A stretch of DNA of 64,000 bases from Hyphomicrobiales bacterium (GTDB taxonomy: Bacteria; Pseudomonadota; Alphaproteobacteria; Rhizobiales; Rhizobiaceae): the NCBI GenBank assembly GCA_900470285.1, contig UCAG01000014.1, forward strand, positions 62,001 through 126,000. The letters run 5' to 3'. The position numbers and the translations under genes were made by a program. Below are positions 1 to 9,592 of the stretch, piece by piece. Each line of letters starts with the position of its first letter. Within the stretch, counting starts at the first letter, position 1. Below the pieces are notes generated by a model that made no database searches, was not told the origin of the DNA, and worked only from the letters and a program-made list of their open reading frames with translations.

Positions 1-849
1 CAGAGAGTGGACATAGATTGCGAGCTGTTTAACCGTTGTGTCACCCAGGCGGCCTTCCCATGCGGGCATTACGCCATGCTTGGGATTTCTCACCTGTTTG
101 GCAATTTCCGCTTCGCCGGAACCGTAGAACCAGATCGCATCGGTCAGATTTGGCGCACCGAATTCCTTGTTGCCCTTGGCATTTTCGCCGTGACAGGCAG
201 CGCAGTTTTCAGCAAAAACCTGTTTGCCTGCGGGTATCAGACTTGCATCATGCGGTGTCGATGTCAGGCTGGTGACATAGGCCGCCACATCACGGATCTG
301 CTGTGGCTCAAGAATGTCGCCATAGGCAGGCATTTCGGAGATGCGTGTTTCTTCGTCATCCTTGGAACGTACACCGTGGCGTACAGTCTGCAGGATTTCA
401 TCAATAGAACCGCCCCACAGCCAGTCATCATCATTCAGGTTCGGATAGCCTGGCGCACCCTGCGCACCGGAGCCGTGACACTGAACACAGTTCACACGGA
501 ATGCCGCTGCACCGCCTGCAATTGCAAACTGGTTAAGCTGCGGATCAGCTATAATTTCCTGAACGGATTTTTCTTTAATAGCTGCCAGAATATCCTGACG
601 TTCGCCCTGAATTTTGGTGTTTTCTTTCCAGAAATCACCGCGGCTCGACCATTCCAGAAGACCGGAAGTGGCGCCGTTGATGAGCGGCCATGCCGGATAG
701 GCAACAGTATAGGCAATCGCCCAGACAATGGTGGCATAATAGGCATAGAGCCACCAGCGTGGCATCGGATTATCAAGTTCCTTGATGCCGTCCCATTCGT
801 GGCCGGTTGTTTCAACGCCTGTTACATCGTCAATTTGCTTATCAGTCAT
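1..849 (-). CDS. ccoP: cbb3-type cytochrome c oxidase subunit III, diheme (CcoP/FixP), 3' end outside window
   Basis: Membrane-anchored diheme cytochrome c that passes electrons from the bc1 complex to the CcoNO core of the high-affinity cbb3 oxidase. 283 codons are visible and the stop lies just beyond base 1; by family length only a few residues are missing. An N-terminal membrane segment (WWLYAYYATIVWAIAY) precedes two cytochrome c domains with heme motifs CVQCH (near 480-490) and CAACH (near 195-205). The ATG at 847-849 overlaps the ccoQ stop by 8 bases, so the two are translationally coupled. Last gene of the visible ccoNOQP operon. Confidence 0.96.
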   Translation of the reverse strand, partial: MTDKQIDDVTGVETTGHEWDGIKELDNPMPRWWLYAYYATIVWAIAYTVAYPAWPLINGATSGLLEWSSRGDFWKENTKIQGERQDILAAIKEKSVQEIIADPQLNQFAIAGGAAAFRVNCVQCHGSGAQGAPGYPNLNDDDWLWGGSIDEILQTVRHGVRSKDDEETRISEMPAYGDILEPQQIRDVAAYVTSLTSTPHDASLIPAGKQVFAENCAACHGENAKGNKEFGAPNLTDAIWFYGSGEAEIAKQVRNPKHGVMPAWEGRLGDTTVKQLAIYVHSL

Positions 850-1000
850 TGTTTTCGTCCTTGAACGGAATGGCTTTCGCAGCATCGGCAGCCTGTTTGC
901 TGCCTGGACGGAAGGCGAAGAAGACAACAAAGAGGAAGAAGAGGAACATGCCTAACAGCCCCCAGCTGTCGGCAAAGTGGCGCATGGTCGTATAATCCAT
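842..1000 (-). CDS. ccoQ: cbb3-type cytochrome c oxidase subunit CcoQ/FixQ
   Basis: Small single-span subunit thought to stabilise the cbb3 complex. 52 residues: a short N-terminus (MDYTTMRHFADSWG), one hydrophobic helix rich in Phe and Leu (about residues 15-31), then a charged tail with FRPGSK followed by an alanine/lysine stretch ending DENND. Length, topology and position between ccoO and ccoP are exactly as in the family. An AGGAGG-like ribosome site lies just upstream, in the 11-base gap after ccoO. Confidence 0.93.
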   Translation of the reverse strand: MDYTTMRHFADSWGLLGMFLFFLFVVFFAFRPGSKQAADAAKAIPFKDENND

Positions 1001-1011
1001 GATGAACCTCC

Positions 1012-1743
1012 TTAGCGCGACTTCGGTGACTGGTCGTAAGTTGAGAAATCAACCAGCGTTCCCAGCATCTGCAGATAGGCAACAAGCGCATCCATCTCGC
1101 TGACAACCTTCGGATTACCATCGAAATCGCCGGTCTTGGCTTTCGGGTAGCGGGCAAGCAGAGCCTCTGTATCGGCTTCCGGGTCAGCCTGCGCTTTCAT
1201 GTCCGCCAATGCATTATCGACCATTTCCTGATTATAAGGCACACCGACAGCAATATTGGCTTTCAGATTGCCGGTAATACCGGACATATTCAGCGGCGTG
1301 TTCATCAGGAATGCATAGCTCGGCATAACCGATTCAGGCACCACATCGCGCGGCTCAATCAGATGCTGAACATGCCATTCATTCGAGTAGCGGCCGCCGA
1401 CACGGGCAAGATCAGGTCCTGTACGTTTTGAGCCCCACTGGAACGAATGGTCATACATGCTTTCAGCTGCAAGGCTGTAATGACCATAGCGCTCCACTTC
1501 ATCGCGGAACGGACGGATCATCTGCGAATGGCAGGTATAGCAGCCTTCGCGGATATAAATGTCACGGCCAGCCAGCTCCAGAGGAGAGTAGGGGCGCATG
1601 CCCTCTACTTTCTCAATGGTGTTTTGCAGATAGAACAGCGGAGCGATTTCCACGATACCGCCGACAGTGACCACAACCAGCGAACCGATCAGCAGTAAAG
1701 TAGCGTTTTTTTCAATCAGCGAGTGTTTTTTGAGAATAGACAT
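1012..1743 (-). CDS. ccoO: cbb3-type cytochrome c oxidase subunit II, monoheme (CcoO/FixO)
   Basis: Membrane-anchored monoheme cytochrome c subunit of the cbb3 terminal oxidase, facing the periplasm. 243 residues, the usual length. One N-terminal membrane helix (about residues 15-38, [20 protein letters not shown]) is followed by the heme-attachment motif EGCYTCHSQ (C68, C71, H72) and the conserved [16 protein letters not shown] segment. The start is 14 bases downstream of the ccoN stop, so it is co-transcribed with ccoN. Confidence 0.97.
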   Translation of the reverse strand: MSILKKHSLIEKNATLLLIGSLVVVTVGGIVEIAPLFYLQNTIEKVEGMRPYSPLELAGRDIYIREGCYTCHSQMIRPFRDEVERYGHYSLAAESMYDHSFQWGSKRTGPDLARVGGRYSNEWHVQHLIEPRDVVPESVMPSYAFLMNTPLNMSGITGNLKANIAVGVPYNQEMVDNALADMKAQADPEADTEALLARYPKAKTGDFDGNPKVVSEMDALVAYLQMLGTLVDFSTYDQSPKSR

Positions 1744-1757
1744 AACTCACCTGCTCC

Positions 1758-3395
1758 TTATTCTGCCGGTTTCAAATACGGGCCGGTATTGGTGTCTGAG
1801 ATTGGTGTCGAGCCCGGAATTGCGGCCTCCTCTCTCAGATCACCCTTGATGGTCTTGTAGACGTTCCAGGCCATCACAAGTCCGCCCGCCAGATACATCG
1901 TGCCGCCAAGTGTACGGATGACATAGTAAGGGAACATTGCGAGTACTGTTTCGGCGAAGGAGTAAACCAGGAAGCCCTGATCATCATATTCGCGCCACAT
2001 CAGACCCTGCTGGATACCGGCAACCCACATGGATGCGGCATAGAGCACGATACCAAGTGTAGCCAGCCAGAAGTGCCAGTTGACCATACGTACAGAATAG
2101 AGACGTTCACGGTTCCACAGACGCGGTACAAGGAAGTACACGGCCGCAAAAGTGATCATACCATTCCAGCCGAGCGCACCCGCATGAACGTGACCGATGG
2201 TCCAGTCTGTATAGTGCGACAGCGAGTTAACGGCTTTAACCGACATCAGCGGGCCTTCGAAAGTCGCCATACCGTAGAAGGCAATAGCAGCAACCATCAG
2301 ACGGACAACCGGATCAGTACGGATTTTATCCCATGCACCGGAAAGCGTCATCAGACCGTTGATCATACCGCCCCAGGACGGCATCCACAGAACGATGGAG
2401 AAGACCATGCCGAGTGTCTGTGCCCAGTCAGGCAGCGCTGTATAATGCAGGTGGTGAGGACCGGCCCAGATATACAGGAAGATGATCGACCAGAAGTGAA
2501 CAATCGACAGACGGTAGGAATAGACCGGACGATTGACCTGCTTCGGCACGAAATAATACATCATCGCGAGGAACGGTACGGTCAGGAAGAAGGCTACGGC
2601 ATTATGGCCGTACCACCACTGGGTCACCGCATCCTGCACACCGGAGAAAGCTGAATAGCTCTTCACGCCGAGGAAAGAGACCGGAATTGCCAGATTGTTG
2701 ATCACATGCAGCATGGCAATGGTGATGATGAAGGAGAGGTAGAACCAGTTGGCCACATAAATGTGCGGTTCTTTACGCTTCATCAGCGTACCCATGAAGA
2801 TCACGAGATAGACTACCCAGACGATGGTCAGCCAGAGGTCGACATACCATTCCGGCTCAGCATACTCACGCGACTGGGTGATACCGAGCAGATAGCCGGT
2901 GCCGGCCATGACGATGAACAGGTTGTAACCCCAGAACACGAACCATGCCAGATCGCCGCCGAAAAGACGCGCACGGCAAGTACGCTGAACCACGTAGAAA
3001 GAAGTGGCGATCAGAGCGTTACCGCAGAAGGCAAAAATAACGGCTGATGTATGAAGAGGGCGGACACGGCCAAAATTTAGCCATGGTCCCAGATTCAAAT
3101 CAGGGAATGCGAGCTGCGCAGCAATGAAAACGCCAACGAGGAAGCCGATTACACCCCAGAACACCGTGGCAATGACACCGTAACGGATCGGACCGTCCAT
3201 ATAAACGGAATGATCTTCTTTTACAGGCTTCAGACTGTAATCTGCATTACGCAGCAGTAAGACTGTAAAGATCACAAGAGTGAAAAACAGAACCCACATA
3301 TGGCTTCTGAACAATGGATCATGCGTAAACCCCGCGGCCAGCAGTGCTAAAAAAGCACCGAGCCCGGAGATTACAATTCCCGCAGCGTAATTCAT
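1758..3395 (-). CDS. ccoN: cbb3-type cytochrome c oxidase subunit I (CcoN/FixN)
   Basis: Catalytic heme-copper subunit with about 12 membrane helices, reducing O2 under microaerobic conditions. 545 residues from the chosen ATG (3393-3395), which has a GAGGGGA ribosome site. An in-frame upstream ATG at 3432-3434 would add 13 basic residues not typical of the family. Visible ligand motifs: [12 protein letters not shown] (CuB histidine and the Tyr of the cbb3 class), GPHHLHYT (CuB His pair) and [11 protein letters not shown] (heme ligands). First gene of ccoNOQP; an FNR-type box and matching -10 lie upstream. Confidence 0.97.
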   Translation of the reverse strand: MNYAAGIVISGLGAFLALLAAGFTHDPLFRSHMWVLFFTLVIFTVLLLRNADYSLKPVKEDHSVYMDGPIRYGVIATVFWGVIGFLVGVFIAAQLAFPDLNLGPWLNFGRVRPLHTSAVIFAFCGNALIATSFYVVQRTCRARLFGGDLAWFVFWGYNLFIVMAGTGYLLGITQSREYAEPEWYVDLWLTIVWVVYLVIFMGTLMKRKEPHIYVANWFYLSFIITIAMLHVINNLAIPVSFLGVKSYSAFSGVQDAVTQWWYGHNAVAFFLTVPFLAMMYYFVPKQVNRPVYSYRLSIVHFWSIIFLYIWAGPHHLHYTALPDWAQTLGMVFSIVLWMPSWGGMINGLMTLSGAWDKIRTDPVVRLMVAAIAFYGMATFEGPLMSVKAVNSLSHYTDWTIGHVHAGALGWNGMITFAAVYFLVPRLWNRERLYSVRMVNWHFWLATLGIVLYAASMWVAGIQQGLMWREYDDQGFLVYSFAETVLAMFPYYVIRTLGGTMYLAGGLVMAWNVYKTIKGDLREEAAIPGSTPISDTNTGPYLKPAE

Positions 3396-3472
3396 GAAAA
3401 ATCCCCTCGCGCGCGCAACTTTTCCTGCCCGCAAATTACAGAAATGCCTGCAATTCGAGCAATATAGCGGGT

Positions 3473-3478
3473 ATTATA
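3473..3478 (-). promoter_or_regulatory. -10 element of the ccoN promoter
   Basis: Read on the minus strand this is TATAAT. It implies a start of transcription near 3466, about 70 bases before the ccoN ATG. The FNR-type box centre (3506.5) then falls about 41 bases upstream of that start, the class II activator position. Confidence 0.65.
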
Positions 3479-3499
3479 TGCGACGGAAAAATTTAGTCA

Positions 3500-3513
3500 T
3501 TGATTTAAATCAA
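3500..3513. promoter_or_regulatory. FNR/FixK-type anaerobox upstream of ccoN
   Basis: TTGATTTAAATCAA, a perfect match to the TTGAT-N4-ATCAA consensus of FNR/FnrN/FixK regulators and a complete palindrome. It sits 105 bases upstream of the ccoN start and is correctly phased with the -10 at 3473-3478, predicting low-oxygen activation. Confidence 0.9.
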
Positions 3514-4262
3514 GTACGACCTGAGGCCTGACGTGTATAAATGAAGCCTTTTTTGCACGATTTTTCACCAACCCGTGTCCTGTTGACAGAGAGAATGACT
3601 TCGGCTTTTGCCTGTTGCAAAATTATTTAATTATGAGAATGTGATATGTAAAATTCTCTATAAATATCATGTAGTTGCTTATTAAATTTTTTATACTTAT
3701 TGTTGTATTTACAGAAATTTCTGAAATTAATGTAAGTGGCTATTTGGATTTTTTTGTTTTTAACCGGATTGGCAAACTACAGTTTAATCTTGAAAAATCC
3801 GGCCGGAACAAGGGTTCTGTGTCCTGCTGTGCAGGGTGGGGCTGATTGTCGCTGAGGCTGCGTCGATGGCCGTTCAGGAGCCGGTTTTGACGGTGCTGCA
3901 AAGTACCGGAGGGGCTCGGTGGGCTTCAGTTTGGAATGATTCTCAATACTACAGAGCTGTTTGTGCTAGTAAAATCACAAGAAACAGCACCAATTTGGCG
4001 CTGATATTTACGCTGTCGATGTTTTTCATTATGCAAAATTGCTATCAATTTATGCAATTTTCGTCTGGTAAATTGTCAACATTTGCGGTGCGGGCTCTTG
4101 CTTTGGTACCAGTTTTTTGCAAGCATGTCCTTAACAAATAAAAATAACTGCTGACGGACTGACCGGTCAAAAGCCCGGGAGAAACCGAACAGTACAGGGG
4201 AATAAAAAAGCCACCGGATCTCGTATGAGTGAGGCTTTTCCTCAGCTCAATCATTAACCTTC
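3514..4262. other. Gene-free intergenic region upstream of ccoN
   Basis: About 750 bases between the ccoN promoter and the amidohydrolase operon. The part up to about 3780 is AT-rich with no coding signal. 3780-4140 has mixed composition and one GTG-started open frame (3836-4141) with no recognisable domain and a poor ribosome site; I do not call it a gene. A loose hairpin followed by T residues lies at 4206-4239. Confidence 0.5.
4206..4239 (+). terminator. Possible weak intrinsic terminator
   Basis: AAAAGCC at 4206-4212 pairs with GGCTTTT at 4233-4239 around a 20-base loop, with the T run forming part of the stem. It could end a transcript entering from the gene-free region. The long loop makes it doubtful. 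Confidence 0.3.
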
Positions 4263-4278
4263 CCGATATTGATATCGG
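4263..4278. promoter_or_regulatory. 16-bp dyad upstream of import operon 1
   Basis: CCGATATTGATATCGG: 7-base arms around a TG centre, 62 bases before the ATG at 4341. It is placed where an operator or a leader hairpin would be. No regulator gene is adjacent. Confidence 0.4.
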
Positions 4279-4340
4279 TAGGGTTCGCTGAATTATGTCT
4301 TGTCTTCCTTGAAGGCAGGGTGCTGGGAGATAGACAGAGT

Positions 4341-5966
4341 ATGGAATATGCAGATCTCGTCCTTTCGGGCGGGCGGATTTTTTGCGGCCTTAATGAAGGT
4401 TTTGTTGAGGCGCTTGCAATTGCTGACGGTAAGGTTCTGGCAACCGGCACCACAGCTGAGATTGAAGCACTGACCGGTGAAAAGACACAACGTGTCGATC
4501 TGGGCGGACGTGTTGCGGTGCCGGGGCTCAATGATGCCCATATGCATCTTCTTATGCTTGGCATAGGTATGAACGAGATCAATCTGCGCCCTGAATCAGG
4601 CGTGCGCAGTCTCGGTGAAATTTTCAAACGTATTGCTCAGGAGGTGGCTGCAAAACCTGCGGGTGAATGGATCCGTGGCGGCGGCTACGATCACTTCGAG
4701 CTGAGTGAACAGCGCCATCCGACCATTGAGGAACTGGATGCGATCGCGCCCGATCATCCGGTTTATATCACCCGTACCTGCGGCCATGTCGGGATCGCCA
4801 ACAGCGCAGCCATGCGTCTGGCAAATATTACCCATGACACACCAAGCCCGTCCGGTGGACTGATTGAAAAGCGCAACGGCAAATTATCCGGCCTGCTGGC
4901 AGAATCCGGTATGCGTGTGGTGACGGATAAAATTCCGCCGTTGAGCCGTGAAGAACTGAAAGCCGCGATTACCCGCGCTGCCGAATTCATGCTTTCGCAG
5001 GGCTTTACCTCGGTGATGGATGCCGCTGTGGGCATGGGCTACGGCATGGAAGAACTTCATGCCTATGAAGAACTGGCAGCAAGCGGTGATCTGCCGATCC
5101 GCACATGGGTTTGCATCTATGGCAATCATGACGGTATCGGCGATCAGGCGCATGCACAGGGTTTCCGCGCTAAACGTCAGACAGGAAATCTGCGCTACGG
5201 CGCGATGAAAGTCTTCTCGGATGGTAGTGCCGGTGGCCTGACGGCTGCGATGAGCGAACCCTATGTGGCCGGTGATCCGAATAATTTCGGCATTTTCTGC
5301 TATTCGGATGAGGAGATGCACAAATCCCTTAAGCATTATCATGAGCTCGGTTATCAGCTGGCCATTCACGCGATTGGTGATGCGGCGATTGAACAGGTAT
5401 TGTCGGGTATTGAAAATGCGGATAGTGCAGAACAGCCGATTAAAGCCCGTCGTCACCGTATTGAACATTGCGGTTTCCTAAGCGACGGGCAGATCGAGCG
5501 TATGGCCAAAGCCGGTATTGATCCGGTGCCGCAGCCGATGTTCATCTATGAATTCGGCGATTTGTATGTTGCTAATCTGGGCGAAAAGCGTGCCCATGAA
5601 TCCTATCCGATGCGTAAATGGATGGATGCCGGTTTGCATCCGGCAGCGTCTTCCGATGCGCCGGTCACCTCCACCAATCCGTTCCAGAATATCTACACGC
5701 TCATTACCCGCAAGACCAAGATCGGCTCGGTGATCGGCGGTGATCAGCGTCTGACACGGGAAGAGGCGATCCACGCTTACACGCATTTCGGTGCCTATAC
5801 GCAATTTGCTGAGAATGAAACCGGACGTCTGGTTGCAGGCATGGCGGCAGATGTCGCTGTGTTGTCGAAGGATATTTTCACTTGTGATGAGGAAGAAATC
5901 CGCAGCGATGTGGTCTGCGATATGACCGTGCTGGACGGCAAAGTCGTCTTTGAGCGGCAGGTATAA
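4341..5966 (+). CDS. Amidohydrolase family 3 (YtcJ-like) metal-dependent hydrolase
   Basis: 541 residues, the usual size for YtcJ-like Amidohydro_3 enzymes, which hydrolyse C-N bonds in amides or cyclic ureides; the substrate is unknown. Visible motifs: metal-binding PGLNDAHMH (H67, H69), HAIGDAAIEQ, RRHRIEHCGF and the late Asp in AASSDAPV. The ATG at 4341 is chosen because a GGGAGA site lies 10 bases upstream and the family N-terminus (ADLVLSGGRIF) starts there; an in-frame upstream start at 4269 would add 24 atypical residues. No signal peptide, so cytoplasmic. First gene of import operon 1. Confidence 0.88.
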   Translation: MEYADLVLSGGRIFCGLNEGFVEALAIADGKVLATGTTAEIEALTGEKTQRVDLGGRVAVPGLNDAHMHLLMLGIGMNEINLRPESGVRSLGEIFKRIAQEVAAKPAGEWIRGGGYDHFELSEQRHPTIEELDAIAPDHPVYITRTCGHVGIANSAAMRLANITHDTPSPSGGLIEKRNGKLSGLLAESGMRVVTDKIPPLSREELKAAITRAAEFMLSQGFTSVMDAAVGMGYGMEELHAYEELAASGDLPIRTWVCIYGNHDGIGDQAHAQGFRAKRQTGNLRYGAMKVFSDGSAGGLTAAMSEPYVAGDPNNFGIFCYSDEEMHKSLKHYHELGYQLAIHAIGDAAIEQVLSGIENADSAEQPIKARRHRIEHCGFLSDGQIERMAKAGIDPVPQPMFIYEFGDLYVANLGEKRAHESYPMRKWMDAGLHPAASSDAPVTSTNPFQNIYTLITRKTKIGSVIGGDQRLTREEAIHAYTHFGAYTQFAENETGRLVAGMAADVAVLSKDIFTCDEEEIRSDVVCDMTVLDGKVVFERQV

Positions 5967-5974
5967 CTGATCTG

Positions 5975-6001
5975 GCCTGAGACGCTTTCAGCATCTCAGG
6001 C
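5975..6001 (+). other. Intercistronic hairpin after the amidohydrolase gene
   Basis: GCCTGAGA (5975-5982) and TCTCAGGC (5994-6001) form a perfect 8-bp stem with an 11-base loop, with no T run. More likely an mRNA stability or processing element than a terminator. Confidence 0.5.
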
Positions 6002-6025
6002 AGACAGTCAGAGAAAGGCGAATTT

Positions 6026-6967
6026 ATGCTTCGGCACACGTTACAACGTCTGCTTCTCGCTTTGCCGGTCATGTTCGGTGTGCTGCTGCTCGGCTTTTTG
6101 CTGATGCAGGTGGTGCCGACTGATCCGGCGCAGGTGCGCGCAGGACCAACCGCAACACAGGAACTGGTTGAAGCCATCCGTCGCGATCTCGGCCTTGACC
6201 AGCCTTTGTGGAAACAGTTTTTCTATTATGTCGGCCGTCTGATGCAGGGCGATCTTGGCGTCTCGATCATTAACAATGTGCCGGTTTCTCAGGAACTCGG
6301 CGCCACTATCGGCCCGACACTGGAGCTGATGGTTGCATCCCTGATCTGGGCAATTCCGCTCGGTATTTTGCTCGGCACAGTCGGTGCCTATTATCGCGGC
6401 TCGCTGCTGGATCGTTCGATCATGGCTGTGTCGGTTGCCGGTGTGTCGATCCCTGTGTTCTTTCTAGGTCTGGTACTGGTCTGGCTGTTCGGCTTTAAAT
6501 ATCCGATCCTGCCATTTACCGGTCGTCTCGGACCATTGTGGACATGGGAAGGTTTCACCAGCATCATTCTGCCTGCAATTACGCTGGGTGGTGTGTTTGT
6601 CGGCCCTGTCGCCCGTATGACCCGTACATCCGTGCTGGATGTGCTGGGCGCAGATCATATTCGCACTGCGCGTGCCAAAGGTCTGAAAGAGCGCAAGGTC
6701 GTTACCCGTCATGCGCTGCGCAATGCGCTGGTGCCGGTGGTAACACTGATCGGTTTGCAGATCGGCTTTTTGCTCGGCGGTGCTGTGGTGGTTGAGACGG
6801 TGTTTTCTTGGCCGGGGATTGGTCGTCTGGCAGTAGGCGCGATTTTGTCCAGCGATCTGCCAATGGCACAAGGCACGATTATCGTGATGTCTCTCGGCTT
6901 TATTCTCGTCAATCTCGGCGTTGATATTCTCTACGCTGTGCTTGATCCGCGTGTGAGAGGTGCATGA
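6026..6967 (+). CDS. PepT-family ABC importer, permease subunit (DppB-like), import operon 1
   Basis: Inner-membrane permease of the dipeptide/opine/nickel class. 313 residues with about six helices; N-terminal MLRHTLQRLLLALPVMFGV and the DppB-type LLMQVVPTDPA turn, then the EAA-loop region around GADHIRTARAKGL and a C-terminal DPRVRGA end. These are the normal length and order for DppB proteins. It partners with the DppC-like gene that follows, which it overlaps by 4 bases (ATGA). A GAGAAAGG site precedes the ATG. Confidence 0.93.
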   Translation: MLRHTLQRLLLALPVMFGVLLLGFLLMQVVPTDPAQVRAGPTATQELVEAIRRDLGLDQPLWKQFFYYVGRLMQGDLGVSIINNVPVSQELGATIGPTLELMVASLIWAIPLGILLGTVGAYYRGSLLDRSIMAVSVAGVSIPVFFLGLVLVWLFGFKYPILPFTGRLGPLWTWEGFTSIILPAITLGGVFVGPVARMTRTSVLDVLGADHIRTARAKGLKERKVVTRHALRNALVPVVTLIGLQIGFLLGGAVVVETVFSWPGIGRLAVGAILSSDLPMAQGTIIVMSLGFILVNLGVDILYAVLDPRVRGA

Positions 6968-7866
6968 TGACCAGTGTTGCAAAAACTACTGTGGCTGATG
7001 CAACGCAACCGGCGGAGCAGGAAATCGCGTTCAAGCGTGTCAGCGTTTTACGTATGCTGCTGTCTGATACCGGTTCGGTGATCGCTTTGAGTCTTGTGGT
7101 GCTGACCCTGTTTTGCGGTCTGTTTGCCCCGTGGCTGGCACCGGAAGACCCTTATGGCGGTAATCTTGGCATGATGCTGAAGCCGATTGGTGAAGCGGGC
7201 TATCTGCTCGGTACTGACGGGCAGGGACGCGGCATGGTCACACGTCTGCTCTATGGCATTCGTACTACTCTGTTCATGGGCTTTGTTTCGGTGTTCTTTG
7301 GTTGTGTTGTCGGCGGAATTATCGGTTTCGTCGCCGCTTATTACACCCGCTGGAGCGGCTTGCTGATGCGCTTCATGGATGTGTTGCTGTCCTTTCCGGC
7401 CATCCTGTTTGGTCTGGCAATTGCAGCCATCTTTGGCCCGGGGCTCACTGCCGTGATCATTGCGCTGTCAATTGCAACCGTGCCGCTGATGGCGCGCGTG
7501 GTGCGCGGTGGTGCGATTGTGGTGTTGCAGCAGGATTATATTGAAAGCGCGCATTCGCTCGGTATGTCCGACAGCCGCATCATTTTCAAATATGTGCTGC
7601 CGAACTGCCTGTCATCGATCTTCGTGTTTGTAACCTTGCGTTTCGGACAGGTGATCCTGCTCGGCGCAGCACTCTCTTTCATCGGTCTTGGCGCACAGCC
7701 GCCGACAGCAGAACTTGGTGCTATGGCATCGGAAGGACGTAATTTCCTGTTCTTCGCACCGCATGTCTCGGTTCTGCCAAGTCTGGTGATCTTCATTATC
7801 GTTCTGGCGTTTAACGTATTGGGGGACTCCTTACGTGACGCGCTTGATCCGAAACTGCGTAAATAA
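6964..7866 (+). CDS. PepT-family ABC importer, permease subunit (DppC-like), import operon 1
   Basis: Second permease of the importer, 300 residues. A hydrophilic N-terminal tail of about 35 residues is followed by the DppC signature region LAPEDPYG, LLGTDGQGRGMVTRLLYG (normally GTDxxGRDxxSR), an EAA loop at YIESAHSLGMSDSRII and a C-terminal LRDALDPKLRK. The consensus GRD is GRG here. It pairs with the overlapping DppB-like subunit. Confidence 0.93.
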   Translation: MMTSVAKTTVADATQPAEQEIAFKRVSVLRMLLSDTGSVIALSLVVLTLFCGLFAPWLAPEDPYGGNLGMMLKPIGEAGYLLGTDGQGRGMVTRLLYGIRTTLFMGFVSVFFGCVVGGIIGFVAAYYTRWSGLLMRFMDVLLSFPAILFGLAIAAIFGPGLTAVIIALSIATVPLMARVVRGGAIVVLQQDYIESAHSLGMSDSRIIFKYVLPNCLSSIFVFVTLRFGQVILLGAALSFIGLGAQPPTAELGAMASEGRNFLFFAPHVSVLPSLVIFIIVLAFNVLGDSLRDALDPKLRK

Positions 7867-7924
7867 AATCATTTTGGCGGCGGATCACTGCACAGAACAG
7901 TGGACGCCTCATCAGGAGGACTAA

Positions 7925-9517
7925 ATGAGAAAATATCTGACTTCCGTTTTGACTGCGGGTGTGGCAGCGGCAGCCGTGATGACCGGCGCAGCTTATGCTC
8001 AGACCAAAGCGCCTTTGTCGATTCTGCGTGTGATCGATGCGGATAATTACGATCCGATCCGCTCCACCGCAACGGCGATGGTCGAAGTGATGGCCATGCT
8101 GGGCGATACGCTGGTCTCGCTTGATTTTGACATGAAAACCGTCAAGCCGGGACTGGCTGAAAGCTGGACAGTGTCAGAGGATGGCACGACCTATACATTT
8201 AATCTGCGCAAGGATGTAAAGTTCTGCGATGGCCGCCCGATGACCGCAGCAGATGTGGTCTATACGATTGAGCGCTGGCAAAACCCGGAAAAACGCTCTC
8301 CGACCGCTTTCCGTGGCGGTAAGGTGAAAAGTGTAACCGCTAAAGACGATTATACTGTTATCTATCAGCTGGAAGAGCCTTATTCCGATCTTCTGCCGCA
8401 GCTGACCATGCCGTTCTCGTCTGTTGTGGACAAGGCGACCGTAGAGAAGCTCGGTGAGAATTTCGGTGTGCAGGGTTTCAACGGCACCGGCCCTTATTGC
8501 TGGGTCAGCTGGCAGCCGCGTCAGGAACTGAAGCTCAAGAAAAACCCGAATTACACATGGGGACCGTCTTTCTATAAAAATCCAAGCCCGCAAGTCGATG
8601 AGATTGTCTGGCGCGTGATCCCTGAAGCGAATACGCTAATGGCCGCAATTCAGGCACGTCAGGCGGATATGACCTATTATATGCCGCCGATTGCGCTGAC
8701 CACGATGGAAAGCATGCCGGGTATCAGCGTTTCCAAACAGGAAAACTATATTTACGACATGTTCATGGGCTTCAAAATTGACAAGCCTGTCGTGTCCGAT
8801 CCGGTGATCCGTAAAGCCGTGAATATGGCGACCAACAAAGCTGCGATTACGCAGGCCGTTTATTTCGGCCATGGTAAGGAAATGAAGTCGCTCGTTAATC
8901 CGGCGATCATTGATTTCGATCCGGAATCCGCCAAGCTGACGCCTGCCTTTGATCAAGACGGCGCCAATAAAATGCTGGAAGAAGCCGGCTGGAAAATGGG
9001 CGGCGACGGTATCCGTGAAAAAGACGGCCAGAAAGCCACCTTCCTTGTTTATGGTTTGCGCAATGCAACCAACCCGACTGTGAGTGAGGCCATGCAGGCT
9101 GATCTGCGTAAAGTCGGTATCGACATGAAAATCCAGCTTTGGGATGCGACTGTCGGCTGGGGCAAGATGGCAACGCAGGAATTTGATGCGTTCTATATGA
9201 ACTATCCGGCGCTGACCGCTCTTGAAGCGATCGGTCTGTATTTCCCGAGCCGTCAGGCACCTACACCAAACCGCATGAACTGGAAAGATCCGGCAACGGA
9301 TGAGCTGATCCGTAAGGCGGCAACCACCACCAGCAAGGAAGAGCGTCACGAAGCGCTGGCAACTCTGCAGCGTAACCTGACCGAGGCCAATGTCTGGGTC
9401 ACATTGTCGTCCGAGCCGATGTGGCTGATTTCCGGTGATCGTGTGGAAGGTGCCAAGGCACACGGTATCTATGGTGCCGGTATCTATAAAGGTCTGGATA
9501 TTTCTCTGAAACGCTAA
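7925..9517 (+). CDS. ABC importer periplasmic solute-binding protein (SBP family 5), import operon 1
   Basis: 530-residue family 5 (DppA/OppA-like) binding protein that delivers the solute to the importer. A Sec signal peptide is clear: MRKYLTSVLTAG, a hydrophobic alanine/valine core, then AYAQ with cleavage expected near residue 25. The mature part carries the family pattern KPGLAESWTVSEDGTTYTF, then a FCDGRPMTAADVVY segment and NPNYTWG. An AGGAGG site lies 7 bases before the ATG. A strong hairpin follows the gene, which would favour higher levels of this subunit. Confidence 0.94.
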   Translation: MRKYLTSVLTAGVAAAAVMTGAAYAQTKAPLSILRVIDADNYDPIRSTATAMVEVMAMLGDTLVSLDFDMKTVKPGLAESWTVSEDGTTYTFNLRKDVKFCDGRPMTAADVVYTIERWQNPEKRSPTAFRGGKVKSVTAKDDYTVIYQLEEPYSDLLPQLTMPFSSVVDKATVEKLGENFGVQGFNGTGPYCWVSWQPRQELKLKKNPNYTWGPSFYKNPSPQVDEIVWRVIPEANTLMAAIQARQADMTYYMPPIALTTMESMPGISVSKQENYIYDMFMGFKIDKPVVSDPVIRKAVNMATNKAAITQAVYFGHGKEMKSLVNPAIIDFDPESAKLTPAFDQDGANKMLEEAGWKMGGDGIREKDGQKATFLVYGLRNATNPTVSEAMQADLRKVGIDMKIQLWDATVGWGKMATQEFDAFYMNYPALTALEAIGLYFPSRQAPTPNRMNWKDPATDELIRKAATTTSKEERHEALATLQRNLTEANVWVTLSSEPMWLISGDRVEGAKAHGIYGAGIYKGLDISLKR

Positions 9518-9522
9518 AATAC

Positions 9523-9558
9523 AGACTGCGGCATTGCGAGGAGGCAGTGCCGCAGTCT
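9523..9558 (+). other. Strong intercistronic hairpin after the solute-binding protein gene
   Basis: AGACTGCGGCA (9523-9533) and TGCCGCAGTCT (9548-9558) form a perfect 11-bp stem with a 14-base loop and no T run. The position just after a binding-protein gene suggests 3' stabilisation of that part of the mRNA or partial attenuation. Confidence 0.6.
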
Positions 9559-9592
9559 CAAATCGGGAATTCAGGCGCAGGGGAGTGATGCG

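Noticed and set aside
3836-4141. GTG-started 101-residue open frame upstream of the amidohydrolase gene
   Set aside because: No recognisable domain, no good ribosome site, and an odd composition with a run of Phe and Ser; probably chance.
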